Positions 56,116 through 63,985 of a stretch of 64,000 nt of DNA are shown piece by piece; positions within the stretch are counted from its first letter, which is position 1, and the number at the start of each line of letters is the position of its first letter. Location of the stretch: positions 14,104 to 78,103 of the forward strand of contig JAZOUD010000079.1 of the NCBI GenBank assembly GCA_045658005.1, in the 5' to 3' direction. The notes under the pieces are model-generated. The model was not told where the DNA came from and did no database searches. It saw only the letters and a list, made by a program, of their open reading frames with translations. The stretch comes from UBA2862 sp045658005 (GTDB lineage Bacteria; Bacillota; Clostridia; Christensenellales; Aristaeellaceae). The position numbers and the translations under genes were made by a program.

Positions 56116-56721
56116 ATGAAGAAGACAATATTGCTGGCGACACTGCTTGTTGTGACGATGCTGCTGACGGCCTGCGGCAGCAAGGATGATGCCACGGTAC
56201 AGAAGGGCGCTTCGGCGCAGCAGGCTTCCCGACGCGAAGCTAGTCCTTTAGGAGGTGGCGCACAGGCTGAAGCGGCCATCGTCGAAACGCCCTCCCTGAC
56301 CAGTGGGGCGGTTGTCGCGCCGATTGGAGCGCAGGCGGAGTTGACATCAGCGACTTCGGCTGAAGAGCGCCCCGTCGACCTGGATTTGACGAAGCTCAGC
56401 GGCACGGTGGTCTATTCCCAGGTCTACGACATGATGACGAATCCGGACAGCTACATGGGCCAGATCATCAAAATGAAGGGCAGCTTCAGCTACTTCCAGG
56501 ATGAGATTACGAAGCAGGAGTATTTTGCGGCGATCATCGCGGACGCCACGGCCTGCTGCGCCCAGGGCATTGAATTTGTCTGGGCGGGTGAACACAGCTA
56601 TCCCCAGGATTACCCGCCGCCGGATACCGATATTACCGTAACAGGCGCGTTCAGCACCTATTACGAGGGCGACATGATGTATGTACAGCTGGTGGACGCC
56701 CAGGTTGAGTGGGACGCCTGA
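56116..56721 (+). CDS. Lipoprotein of unknown function at the end of the zinc operon
   Basis: The 201-residue protein has a lipoprotein signal (LLTAC, Cys 20). A disordered Ala/Thr-rich linker (about 25-85) carries a RREASPLG unit at about 39-46 from a 24-bp repeat. A folded C-terminal domain (about 95-200, GTVVYSQVYDMMTNPDSYMGQIIKMKGSF and ACCAQGIEFVW) follows. The domain resembles OB-like beta proteins found with zinc transporters, but I cannot name it. It is co-transcribed with znuBC (14-bp gap). The repeat is tolerated in the flexible linker. Confidence 0.7.
   Translation: MKKTILLATLLVVTMLLTACGSKDDATVQKGASAQQASRREASPLGGGAQAEAAIVETPSLTSGAVVAPIGAQAELTSATSAEERPVDLDLTKLSGTVVYSQVYDMMTNPDSYMGQIIKMKGSFSYFQDEITKQEYFAAIIADATACCAQGIEFVWAGEHSYPQDYPPPDTDITVTGAFSTYYEGDMMYVQLVDAQVEWDA
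56229..56252 (+). repeat. 24-bp repeat locus E (single unit) in the lipoprotein linker
   Basis: The unit matches the consensus in 23 of 24 positions (the first base differs). It is read in the RREASPLG frame. Confidence 0.92.
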
Positions 56722-56734
56722 ACTGACTCCATTT

Positions 56735-56830
56735 CCTAAAGGAATAGCTACGCGTCGCCCTAAAGGACTAGCTTCGCGTCGCCCTAAAGGACTAGCTTCG
56801 CGTCGCCCTAAAGGACTAGCTTCGCGTCGC
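56735..56830 (-). repeat. 24-bp repeat locus F (four tandem units) at the GH112 breakpoint
   Basis: Four units at 56735, 56759, 56783 and 56807; the last three are exact, the first has two changes. They are read on the minus strand as RREASPLG three times and RRVAIPLG once. They begin 13 bp after the lipoprotein stop and mark the end of GH112 similarity. Confidence 0.97.
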
Positions 56831-58320
56831 AGCACGCCGCTGCGGGCCTGTTCAAAGTCGATGAAGCGCACGTCCACCGGCAGGCCGGAGAGCGCCTCGT
56901 TGATGTGGATCAGGGGATTGGCGTCGGTCTCATGAAAGTGGCCAGAGAGGGTCCAGGCCCGCAGGTGGCCCCAGGTGTGCAGCACCGCCACCCGTATGGG
57001 CAGCACCGCAGGCGCGCCTTCGGCGTGCAGCGCCTTCAGCCGACGAAACTGCCTGGCCATCAAGCCGATGGCCTCCACGAATTCGGGATAGCCCTCGGTC
57101 AGGTGCAGATAGCCGCCCAGGCCGATCCGCTCCACCGGCTGGCGCGCCAGCGCCCTGCGCACGTGCAGCCAATAGGCCATGGCATCCCGCTCCGGATGTC
57201 CGCCCTCCGAGAAGGTAGGCAGCCCGCCCAGCCCCACCGGGAACAGGTAGGGGTGAAACCGCAGCTCGTGCACCGGCACCTCTGCCCCGGCACACAACCG
57301 GCATTCGAACCCGGAAAAGACGCACTTGATCAGGCCGTCGAAGCCTATGGAGCTGAAATACTTTCCATAGGGCTCCATGCCCACCCAGCTGTCGTCGTAG
57401 AAGACATAGGCCTGCTTGCCGTGGCGGTGGATGATGTCCACCAGCGCCCTGGCCTTCTCTGCCACGAAGCGCTGTATGAAATCCATGTAGTCCCGCTTGT
57501 GGTCCGTCGGCGGGCGATGGGTGGCCTGGAGCCTGCCCCCGTTGATGAAGTCCTCGGCGGTCAGCGCGTAGCCGTACTCCGCCTCGAAGGCCTTCAGCGC
57601 CGCGGGACTGACGGTGAAGTCATAGCTGGCCCAGTCCACGAAGCGGCTTCGCCAGCGCAGATCCGCGCCGAAGATCCATACGAAGTTGTAGAACAGCGAG
57701 GTCAGCCGCACCACGTCGGTCTGGGGATTGGCCGCGCACCAGTCCTCCAGCCACTTCTGCAAATACGCCCAGGCCAGCGGGTGGCGCGGGTCCAGCTGCC
57801 GCAGGTGCGCGCTGGTCCAGTGGTTGGTGGTGTGGTTGTACATGTTGATCTCCTCCCAGATGCGCCAGCAAAGGAAGGAGGCCGTGTAGCGGTGCCACGG
57901 CGTGCAGCCGTCGACGGTGATTTTGCCGTCGGCATAGCGCCAGCGGTCCCGGGGAACCGGCTCGCCGGCGGTGCGGTCCCAGACCTGCCAGTATTCCAGG
58001 GCCTCGGGGCTGTCGTTCAGCTGGAACTGCTGGTCAAAGTAGCCCGCCAGCGGTTCGATGGTCACCCGTTCCCCCTCCGCCAGGACGGCATCGGAGATCA
58101 GGAAGGTCTGCTGCTGGGCGTCCGGATGAGCCTCGGCAAAGGCGTTGTGCTCCCGGATGATGCAGATCGTGGAATAGATGCGATACCCCGCCGCCACGAT
58201 CCCCGGCGACAGCTTCGTGCCGTCGCTGTCGCGTATCACGTCCGCGCCCCACTTTTCCGCCAGCTCCAGCGTCAGCGCCTCATACCCCGCCTCACCCGGC
58301 AGTGTGAAGCCGCCCGCATC

Positions 58321-58344
58321 GCGACACGAAGCTAGTCCTTTAGG
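58321..58344 (+). repeat. 24-bp repeat locus M (single unit) at the GH112 N-terminus
   Basis: The unit has one change (GACACG for GACGCG). The gene reads the opposite strand, giving PKGLASCR at residues 7-14, just before the conserved GGFTLP start of the GH112 domain. Confidence 0.9.
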
Positions 58345-58498
58345 ATAAGTCTGTGTCATCATCCGTCCCTCGCTTCGCTCATCTTATCTTCAACTGGTAA
58401 TCCGATTATAACATTATTAACATTGTATGGCTATAAAAAAACAGTCAGAAACTGTGCAAATATGATCATAAATATCCCCTTCCGAACGCGGAAAAGGC

Positions 58499-58527
58499 TT
58501 GAAGAACGCGCCACGTTAATATATAAT
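58499..58527 (+). promoter_or_regulatory. Promoter of the AraC-type gene
   Basis: TTGAAG (58499-58504) and TATAAT (58522-58527) with 17-bp spacing, 35 bp before the ATG. On the other strand a TATAAT (58410-58405) with a poor -35 may drive the GH112 gene. Confidence 0.7.
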
Positions 58528-58562
58528 GGAGCAGGATTGCACAGGACAGGGGGGTAATATCC

Positions 58563-59594
58563 ATGCCGCGGCCAAAGCGCACCGTACTGGAATACCGAAG
58601 CTACGAGCTTCCGGCGGGATTCCCGTTGATCGTGCTGACGGGCAACGAGTGGATCATCAGCGCCACGCCCAGCAGCCGCCTCCACTTTCACAATTGCCTG
58701 GAAATCGGCATCTGCCATTCCGGCTCGGGAACCATGCTGTTTAACCACCTGCCCGTGGAATTCGGACCAGGCTCCATCACATGCGTGGGCAGGAACATTC
58801 CCCACACCACCTGGTCAAAGCCGGACGACCCCAGCCTTTGGAGCTATCTCTTCCTCGACCCGGAGCTGCTGCTGGGACCGGATGTGTTCCGGCAGCTGGC
58901 GCTGCCCGCCCAGGGGCAGAGCTTTCTGAACAACTGCCACATCGTGCTGTCCGCGAATGAGGCGCCCTGGGGCGAGAGCCTGACCCGGGGTATCATCGGC
59001 GAACAGACCCGCCAGGAGGCCGGGTATCAGTTCAGCATGAGGGGCTACTGCATGGCTCTGCTGATCCACCTGCTGCGGGCCTACTACAGCGGGCAGCGAC
59101 GCGAAGCCAGTCCTTCAGGGCGACGCGAAGCCAGTCCTTCAGGATGCCACGAAGCCAGTCCTTCAGGGCAACGTGAAGCCAGTCCTTCAGGATTTGCGGA
59201 AAACGAACAGCTGGAGAATACCCATGTCCTATCCCCGGCGCTGGACTATATCCGAAACCAGTACAACCAGGGCTTCGACCAGAAGCACCTGGCCGACCTG
59301 TGCCATCTGAGTGTCTCCCACTTCCGCCGCCTGTTCCGGGAGCAGATGGGCACCTCTCCCCTCACCTTCTTGCACCAGACCCGTATATTGAACAGCTGCA
59401 CCCTGCTGCGGGCCTCGGAGCGGCTGATCTCCGAGGTGTCCTCGGCGGTGGGCTACGAATCCCTGAGCAGCTTCAACCGCCATTTCCACCAGATCATGGG
59501 CCTGACGCCCTCCGAATGGCGCAGGAGCTCCGGCAGGACCGGCCGCCCCTCCCTGCTGGAGTTCTCCGGCTGGACGAAGGCGGAGAACCCCTGA
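58563..59594 (+). CDS. AraC-family regulator with repeat insert in the linker
   Basis: The 343-residue regulator has an N-terminal cupin-like sensor (about 1-175, HFHNCLEIGICHSGSGTM). A linker follows with four tandem octapeptides (about 179-210: RREASPSG twice, CHEASPSG-type and QREASPSG). The C-terminal double helix-turn-helix (about 225-330) reads FDQKHLADLCHLSVSHFRRLFRE, then RASERLISEVSSAVGYESLSSFNRHF. It is divergent from GH112 and beside GH105 and GH2, so it probably activates the locus in response to a galactoside or rhamnogalacturonan product. The stop codon comes from the palindrome at 59586. The insert is in the flexible linker and need not abolish function. Confidence 0.87.
   Translation: MPRPKRTVLEYRSYELPAGFPLIVLTGNEWIISATPSSRLHFHNCLEIGICHSGSGTMLFNHLPVEFGPGSITCVGRNIPHTTWSKPDDPSLWSYLFLDPELLLGPDVFRQLALPAQGQSFLNNCHIVLSANEAPWGESLTRGIIGEQTRQEAGYQFSMRGYCMALLIHLLRAYYSGQRREASPSGRREASPSGCHEASPSGQREASPSGFAENEQLENTHVLSPALDYIRNQYNQGFDQKHLADLCHLSVSHFRRLFREQMGTSPLTFLHQTRILNSCTLLRASERLISEVSSAVGYESLSSFNRHFHQIMGLTPSEWRRSSGRTGRPSLLEFSGWTKAENP
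59096..59191 (+). repeat. 24-bp repeat locus H (four tandem units) in the AraC linker
   Basis: Units at 59096, 59120, 59144 and 59168, all of the GCCAGTCCTTCAGG variant, the last two diverged in their first eight bases. They are read in the RREASPSG frame. Confidence 0.95.
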
Positions 59595-59626
59595 TTTATC
59601 GAGCTGTGCTCGATAAATCAGGGGTT
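59586..59626. repeat. Palindromic element, copy 3 (AACCCCTGATT form)
   Basis: AACCCCTGATTTATCGAGC, loop TGT, GCTCGATAAATCAGGGGTT: a perfect hairpin. The AraC stop codon (TGA) lies inside its left arm. The flank continues with GAGTATTTAGTATTTAGTGG-like T-rich repeats, so it may terminate both convergent genes. Confidence 0.82.
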
Positions 59627-59653
59627 GAGTATTTAGTATTTAGTGGTTAGTAT

Positions 59654-60724
59654 TCAGAATTCTCGTATCATCAGCTCCGTGAGCATAAGGAAGGTCAGGC
59701 CCTGGCCGTAGGCGGTAGGCGTGACGATGATGTCCTTGTAGTGCTGCAAATCGTGGCCCATGCCGGTGCCGCCGGAGACACCCTGCACCGCGCCGGTCTC
59801 GTCGATCTGCTCCAGCACGGCCCTGGCAGACAGCATGGCCATCTGCTGGTAAGGCTCCTGGGGCAGCCAGCCCAGCCGCAGGCCCTTCAGCACGCCATAG
59901 GCGATGGCCGCGGTGGCGCTGGTCTCGCAGTAGCTCTCCTCCACGTCGATGAGCGTGGTATACAGGCCGTTCACCCGCTGGTATTTCCACAGCGCCAGCA
60001 CCTGGTCCAGCCAGGCGGAATGGATCATGCGCATCGCGGCGTTTTCCCGCCCGGTGATGTCGTAGAGCTCCACGGCGGCAGCGGTGAACCAGGCGTTGCC
60101 CCTGGCCCAGAAAGCGTTTGCGAAGTTGTGGCGGCGGTCGAAGCTCCAGCCGTGGTAGAACAGGCCGTTTACCTTGTTTTGCAGGTAGCGGATGTGCATC
60201 AGGAACTGGTATTCCGCCTCGTCCACCAGCGCCGGGCGCTCCAGCACCACGCCGGCCTTGGCCAGGAACAGGCAGACCATGAACAGCGTGTCGCACCAGA
60301 GCTGCTGGTAATGCTTGTTCCACACCGTGCAGTGCTGCATGCCGCCGTATTCCGTGCGGGGCATTTCCTTCATGACCCAGTCGATCCAGCCCTCGATGGC
60401 GGTGAGGTACGCCGGGTTGCGGGTCTCGTCGTACAGGCAGGTGAGCGTCAGCGCCGGAGCCACCGTGTTGACGTTGCGATGGGGCTGGGTGGGACGGCCG
60501 AGCATGTCGTCGTACCAGCCCTTCAGGTAGTCCAGTATGCTCTGGTCGCCGCTCTGCTGGTAGGTCTTGTAGATGCCGTACAGCGCCACGCCGGTGGGCC
60601 ATTCCCAGTTGTCCATGGTCAGGTGCCCGCGGGAAGGGTCATTGCGACGCGAAGCTAGTCCTTCAGGGCCGTCCGCCCGCTTCAGCATGCCCAGCACGCT
60701 GTCCGCAATTTGCTTGTAATCCAT
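59654..60724 (-). CDS. GH105 unsaturated rhamnogalacturonyl hydrolase
   Basis: The start is the ATG at 60724, eight bases after GGAGG; the frame opens earlier without a site. The 356-residue cytoplasmic alpha6-barrel enzyme matches the YteR family: LTMDNWEWPTGVALYGI at the start, QLWCDTLFMVCLFLAK with the catalytic Asp, GWSFDRRHNFANAFWARGNAWF and GVSGGTGMGHDLQHY near the end. It removes the unsaturated galacturonic acid left by rhamnogalacturonan lyases. A 24-bp repeat near residues 20-27 is read from the opposite strand as PEGLASRR, between the N-terminal helix and the conserved TMDNWEW. Supporting genes are GH2 upstream and the SGNH, GH4 and importer 17 kb away. Confidence 0.9.
   Translation of the reverse strand: MDYKQIADSVLGMLKRADGPEGLASRRNDPSRGHLTMDNWEWPTGVALYGIYKTYQQSGDQSILDYLKGWYDDMLGRPTQPHRNVNTVAPALTLTCLYDETRNPAYLTAIEGWIDWVMKEMPRTEYGGMQHCTVWNKHYQQLWCDTLFMVCLFLAKAGVVLERPALVDEAEYQFLMHIRYLQNKVNGLFYHGWSFDRRHNFANAFWARGNAWFTAAAVELYDITGRENAAMRMIHSAWLDQVLALWKYQRVNGLYTTLIDVEESYCETSATAAIAYGVLKGLRLGWLPQEPYQQMAMLSARAVLEQIDETGAVQGVSGGTGMGHDLQHYKDIIVTPTAYGQGLTFLMLTELMIREF
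60644..60667 (+). repeat. 24-bp repeat locus I (single unit) inside GH105
   Basis: A full unit of the CTAGTCCTTCAGG form, read on the opposite strand as PEGLASRR. Confidence 0.92.
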
Positions 60725-60772
60725 GTGTGATGCCTCCTGTCGCGTCGGTGTTTTTTGTCTGTTCAGGCAGGT

Positions 60773-60809
60773 AAATACTGATTTGTCGCGCAGCGACAAA
60801 TCAGTATTT
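60773..60809. repeat. Palindromic element AAATACTGATT type, copy 4
   Basis: AAATACTGATTTGTCGC, loop GCA, GCGACAAATCAGTATTT: a perfect hairpin in the spacer between GH2 and GH105, where it may stabilise or attenuate the mRNA. Confidence 0.8.
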
Positions 60810-60859
60810 GTACGCGCCCGAGCAATTACTTCGATTGTAAACAACCCCCATAATCCCTG

Positions 60860-63790
60860 TCAACCATCAAACAGCCGCTCCAAATCCGTCGGTTCGAGAA
60901 ATTGTTCCGGTTGAAATAGATCCGATTCCATATAGCGGTAGATCGCGTTCAACAGCGCCTGTGCCTCGGGATACTCTGTCAGCTCCCGCAGGGCCATGCT
61001 GGAAAACAGCAGCCGCCCCGGGCCTACCCGGCACTCAAACAGCTGGGCCAGCGGGCGCAGCGTCGTGAAGCTGTCCAGCTGGGCAACGATGGGGCGCAGT
61101 CCCCGGGGAACCGGCACCGCGGGGCGGTTCGCCATGGGCCACCACTGCCAGTTTGTATGCTTTTCGGTGGGAAAGCCCCGCCCTTGTAGCGGCGGCAATC
61201 TGCCGCCATGTGGCGCCTGATAGGCGCCGCTACATGCTTCGCGTCGGAAAACGGGGTGCGCCGCGTCGATGTACTGGCCCATCGTGCCGCTCTGGCAGGG
61301 GAACGTGCCCACCGACCAGAAGTCCGTGGAGAAATGGCAGGGCACGGCCCGAAGGGGCGCGTCCGCAGGCGGGTCGAGAAACACCCGCGCTCCCGCGGCC
61401 AGCGCCGGAAGGGCCTGGTCGAGGGAGCGCGCGACGACCACGCCTTCGGGACAGGGCACCCGCTGGTCAGGACCCTGAGGGACTGGCTTCGCGTCGTAGA
61501 CCCAGATCGGATAGCGATTGGCGGTGTCCCCCACCTCCAGGGTCAGGTCCAGCCGGGTCGGCTGCCGGATGGACGCCAGCGGCACCTCCAGCGTCCCCGC
61601 CGGCGTCAGCCCGCCCGAGGGAAACGCCTTTGTCGCCAGGATCCCCGCCCGGTCAAAGCCCTCTCCCTGCAATCGCCAGCGCACCGGCCCGCGCAGGTCG
61701 CCGACGCCGTAGTTGGCCACCGTAACCTCCGCATGCATCGTCTCGCGGTTCAGCCAGGTGTAGCGCTCCAGCAGCGCCAGGGGCAGCTCGTCCCGGAAGA
61801 AGGCCGCAAAGCGCTCCGGGCGGGCGAAGCCGTAGGGCTTGGGGCGCAAGTGGCTGTTCAGCATGCCCACCAGCGCGGTACCCTGGCCTGGAAAATCCTG
61901 CAGGCCCAGCAGGACCAGCCCCGACATCCCCGGGGTGCGCAGCACCGCCTCCACCTCCGCCCGGTAGCACAGCAGCGCCAGCTCCCCCGTCGCTTCCACG
62001 CAATCCTTCCATATTGGCGTCAGCCCGCATTCGTCCACCCGCGCCTGTGCCCGGCGCAGGTTGGCAGGGTCGGTCACGCCGCGAAAGTCCTCCAGCTCGT
62101 CAAAGTCCGGCAGCACCTCGTACTGGCCGACCTCGAAGCCGAACACCGGCCCGGCATACGCCTGACGGAGCCGGGCCATCACGTCATCATAGTTTATCCG
62201 GGCAGATGGATACTGCCCGTTGATGTGCCCTCCGAGCCCGCCGCCGCTTGCCTCCGTGCCCGACATGGTTCCCCGCAGCGGCGCGCCGAAATAAGTGGAG
62301 GCGGTGTAGAAGTTGCTGCGGGGCTCGCCCTGAAGGACTGGCTTCGCGTCGCCCTGAAGGACTAGCTTCGCGTCGCCCTGAAGGACTAGCTTCGCGTCGC
62401 CCTGAAGGACTAGCTTCGCGTCGCAGCCCCGCTCGCCGTAGTGGACGTTGGAGCCGTTGGCATAGAGCCTTGTGTCGTCCGCCTCCCGCGCCAGCGCCAG
62501 CAGTTCGTCCATGCGCCGGTGTCCCAGGTCGCCCGCCGCCAGCTCGTTGCCCAGCGTCAGCATCACAAAGGACGGGTGGTTCGCGTATTCCCGCAGGATC
62601 TGCAGAAGCTCCCGGCGGTAGTAGGCCCACGCGGCCTCGGATTCCAGCGCGTCCCTGGGGTTCCAGTGGGAGAGCTCCGGCTGCATCAGCATGCCCAGCC
62701 GGTCCGCGGCCTCAAAGGCGGCCTCCGGCGGGCACCAGGAGTGAAAGCGCACCAGGTTGACGCCATAGGCCCTGTAGGTCTCCAGCATCTCCAGCCAAGC
62801 CCCGACGGTCATCGGCGGGTGGCCGGTCTCCGGAAAAACCGCGCAGTTGGTCTCGCCCCGCAGGAACACCCTGCGCCCATTCAGCGCCAGCCTGCCCGTG
62901 CCGTCATCGCCGAAGCGGCGCAGGCCGAAACGAACTTTTTGGGGCTCTGCTCCCTCCCCTAAAGGACTAGCTTCGCGTCGCCCCAAAGGACTTGCTTCGC
63001 ATCGCCCTAAAGGACTAGCTTCGCGTCGCCCTAAAGGACTTGCTTCGCGTCGCAGTACAGCGGCCATCTCGCAGAGCTGTCCGTCGCCGATGTCCCAGCG
63101 GGGGACGTCCCCGGCAATGGGCAGCCTCGCTTTGATCTCATGCTCCCCCGGGGGGACGTCCACCGGAACCGCTGCCTCCCGCGCAAGGGCATCGGAGGTG
63201 ATATGAAGGCTTCCCCGATACGCCCTCGCCGCGCTCAGGTCCACCCGCACGTCCAGCACCTCGTCCCGGGGATAGACCCGCAGGGCACGGATGAACACCG
63301 GCCCCTCGGTGCGCAGCGCGACCTCGCCCAGCAGGCCATTCCAGTTGGTCTGGGTCTCGTCGGTTGCAGCGGAGGCGTTGAGGATGTCCGCCCTGGGCAG
63401 GCCGGGATAGCTGTTATCCGAGAGCAGGACCAGTTCGGCCCTCCTGTGGACGCGCCCCGTCACCTCGAAGACCTGGGTCGTGCTCAGCGTGGGCGGCTCG
63501 AATGGGGCAACCTCCCTCCCGTCGATGAACAGCCTCAGGCAGCGGGCCCGTTCCACGTCGACAAAGGCCCTCACGTTCCCGGGAAGCTCAAAATCCAGGG
63601 TTCGGCTCAATCGAGCCTCGCCCTCAAAGGTGAACCGCCGGGTCAGCCGGGTGACGATGGCCTCCCCGGTTTCCTTTCTGCCGGCATCCCTGTGGCCAAT
63701 GCCGGCCTCATCCAGCGTTCCGGGGATGGGGATGTCCCCTGCGAACCCGTCAACAGTTGCCCGCCAGATGCCCGCCAGTGATGCCTTCAC
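60860..63790 (-). CDS. GH2-family glycosidase carrying four in-frame repeat insertions
   Basis: The start is a GTG at 63790, eight bases after GGAGG; an in-frame TTG 15 bp earlier contains that site. The 976-residue enzyme has the GH2 sandwich domain, immunoglobulin-like domain and barrel. The acid/base Glu is in TLGNELAAGD (near 415) and the nucleophile Glu is probably in FGFEVGQY (near 548), in the beta-galactosidase/beta-glucuronidase style. Insertions: four RREASPLG-type units (about 246-278), four DAKLVLQG-type units (about 455-487), one DAKPVPQG unit (about 764-772) and a composite palindrome piece (about 848-869, RREACSGAYQAPHGG). The catalytic motifs remain. It probably removes beta-galactosyl or related residues in the pectin locus. 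Confidence 0.85.
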   Translation of the reverse strand: MKASLAGIWRATVDGFAGDIPIPGTLDEAGIGHRDAGRKETGEAIVTRLTRRFTFEGEARLSRTLDFELPGNVRAFVDVERARCLRLFIDGREVAPFEPPTLSTTQVFEVTGRVHRRAELVLLSDNSYPGLPRADILNASAATDETQTNWNGLLGEVALRTEGPVFIRALRVYPRDEVLDVRVDLSAARAYRGSLHITSDALAREAAVPVDVPPGEHEIKARLPIAGDVPRWDIGDGQLCEMAAVLRREASPLGRREASPLGRCEASPLGRREASPLGEGAEPQKVRFGLRRFGDDGTGRLALNGRRVFLRGETNCAVFPETGHPPMTVGAWLEMLETYRAYGVNLVRFHSWCPPEAAFEAADRLGMLMQPELSHWNPRDALESEAAWAYYRRELLQILREYANHPSFVMLTLGNELAAGDLGHRRMDELLALAREADDTRLYANGSNVHYGERGCDAKLVLQGDAKLVLQGDAKLVLQGDAKPVLQGEPRSNFYTASTYFGAPLRGTMSGTEASGGGLGGHINGQYPSARINYDDVMARLRQAYAGPVFGFEVGQYEVLPDFDELEDFRGVTDPANLRRAQARVDECGLTPIWKDCVEATGELALLCYRAEVEAVLRTPGMSGLVLLGLQDFPGQGTALVGMLNSHLRPKPYGFARPERFAAFFRDELPLALLERYTWLNRETMHAEVTVANYGVGDLRGPVRWRLQGEGFDRAGILATKAFPSGGLTPAGTLEVPLASIRQPTRLDLTLEVGDTANRYPIWVYDAKPVPQGPDQRVPCPEGVVVARSLDQALPALAAGARVFLDPPADAPLRAVPCHFSTDFWSVGTFPCQSGTMGQYIDAAHPVFRREACSGAYQAPHGGRLPPLQGRGFPTEKHTNWQWWPMANRPAVPVPRGLRPIVAQLDSFTTLRPLAQLFECRVGPGRLLFSSMALRELTEYPEAQALLNAIYRYMESDLFQPEQFLEPTDLERLFDG
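61184..61245. repeat. Double-hairpin palindrome plus partial 24-bp unit inside GH2
   Basis: TGTAGCGGCGGC and GGCGCCGCTACA ends (61184-61233) enclose two hairpins, GGCGGCAATCTGCCGCC and GGCGCCTGATAGGCGCC. Directly next to it, GCTTCGCGTCG (61235-61245) is a piece of the 24-bp unit. The gene is read straight through it. Confidence 0.8.
61474..61497 (-). repeat. 24-bp repeat locus J (single diverged unit) in GH2
   Basis: Two changes from the consensus; read in the second frame as DAKPVPQG. The stop-forming TTTAG is here CCTCAG, so the frame stays open. Confidence 0.85.
62329..62424 (-). repeat. 24-bp repeat locus K (four tandem units) in GH2, second frame
   Basis: Units at 62329, 62353, 62377 and 62401, all with CTTCAGG instead of CTTTAGG. 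They are read as DAKLVLQG three times and DAKPVLQG once. Confidence 0.95.
62958..63053 (-). repeat. 24-bp repeat locus L (four tandem units) in GH2, first frame
   Basis: Units at 62958, 62982, 63006 and 63030; two are exact, one has one change and one has three. They are read as RREASPLG (one RCEASPLG), close before the barrel domain. Confidence 0.95.
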
Positions 63791-63936
63791 GCGCCTCGCC
63801 TCCAACGATTTAGGTTGTCAGGAGAACCGTCCGAAACCACTGAAGAAATCGGGTTAAATAGATGAATCAGTAAGCAGGCTGGACAATTTGGATAATCTTT
63901 GAGACAAAAGCCTGAATAATACAAGAGACATCAGAC

Positions 63937-63985
63937 AAAATGAAGGAAATGAGGGGCATTGCCGCCTCGTTTTCCTTCATTTTTT
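63937..63985. terminator. Terminator-like hairpin near the right edge
   Basis: AAAATGAAGGAAA and TTTTCCTTCATTTT arms with an inner GAGG/CCTC pair and a T-run on both strands. It lies in the 210-bp gene-free right end (63791-64000). It may end a minus-strand gene that lies beyond the window. No promoter for GH2 stands out. Confidence 0.65.

Larger units (their letters stand above)
56735..58362 (-). pseudogene. GH112 phosphorylase, N-terminal two thirds (split gene)
   Basis: About 510 residues of a GH112 phosphorylase run from GGFTLPGEAGYEAL to VDVRFIDFEQARSGVL, covering the barrel with KLSPGIVAAGYRIYST, INMYNHTTNHW and VGMEPYGKYFSSIGF. Similarity stops at the repeat array; the ORF then runs 130 codons on antisense lipoprotein sequence to 56347, which is meaningless. 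The missing C-terminal 215 residues are on the plus strand at 35166-35814. GH112 enzymes split galactosyl-N-acetylhexosamine or galactosyl-rhamnose with phosphate; the RG-related neighbours favour the latter. The N-terminus carries another repeat unit read as PKGLASCR. An AraC gene diverges from it. Confidence 0.87.

Noticed and set aside
56347..56734. C-terminal extension of the GH112 N-terminal ORF
   Set aside because: It is antisense of the lipoprotein gene; the homology ends at the repeat array, so the tail is read-through.
56735..56830. Could the tandem 24-bp arrays be CRISPR arrays?
   Set aside because: The units are directly adjacent with no spacers, they are in coding frames, and no cas gene is present.
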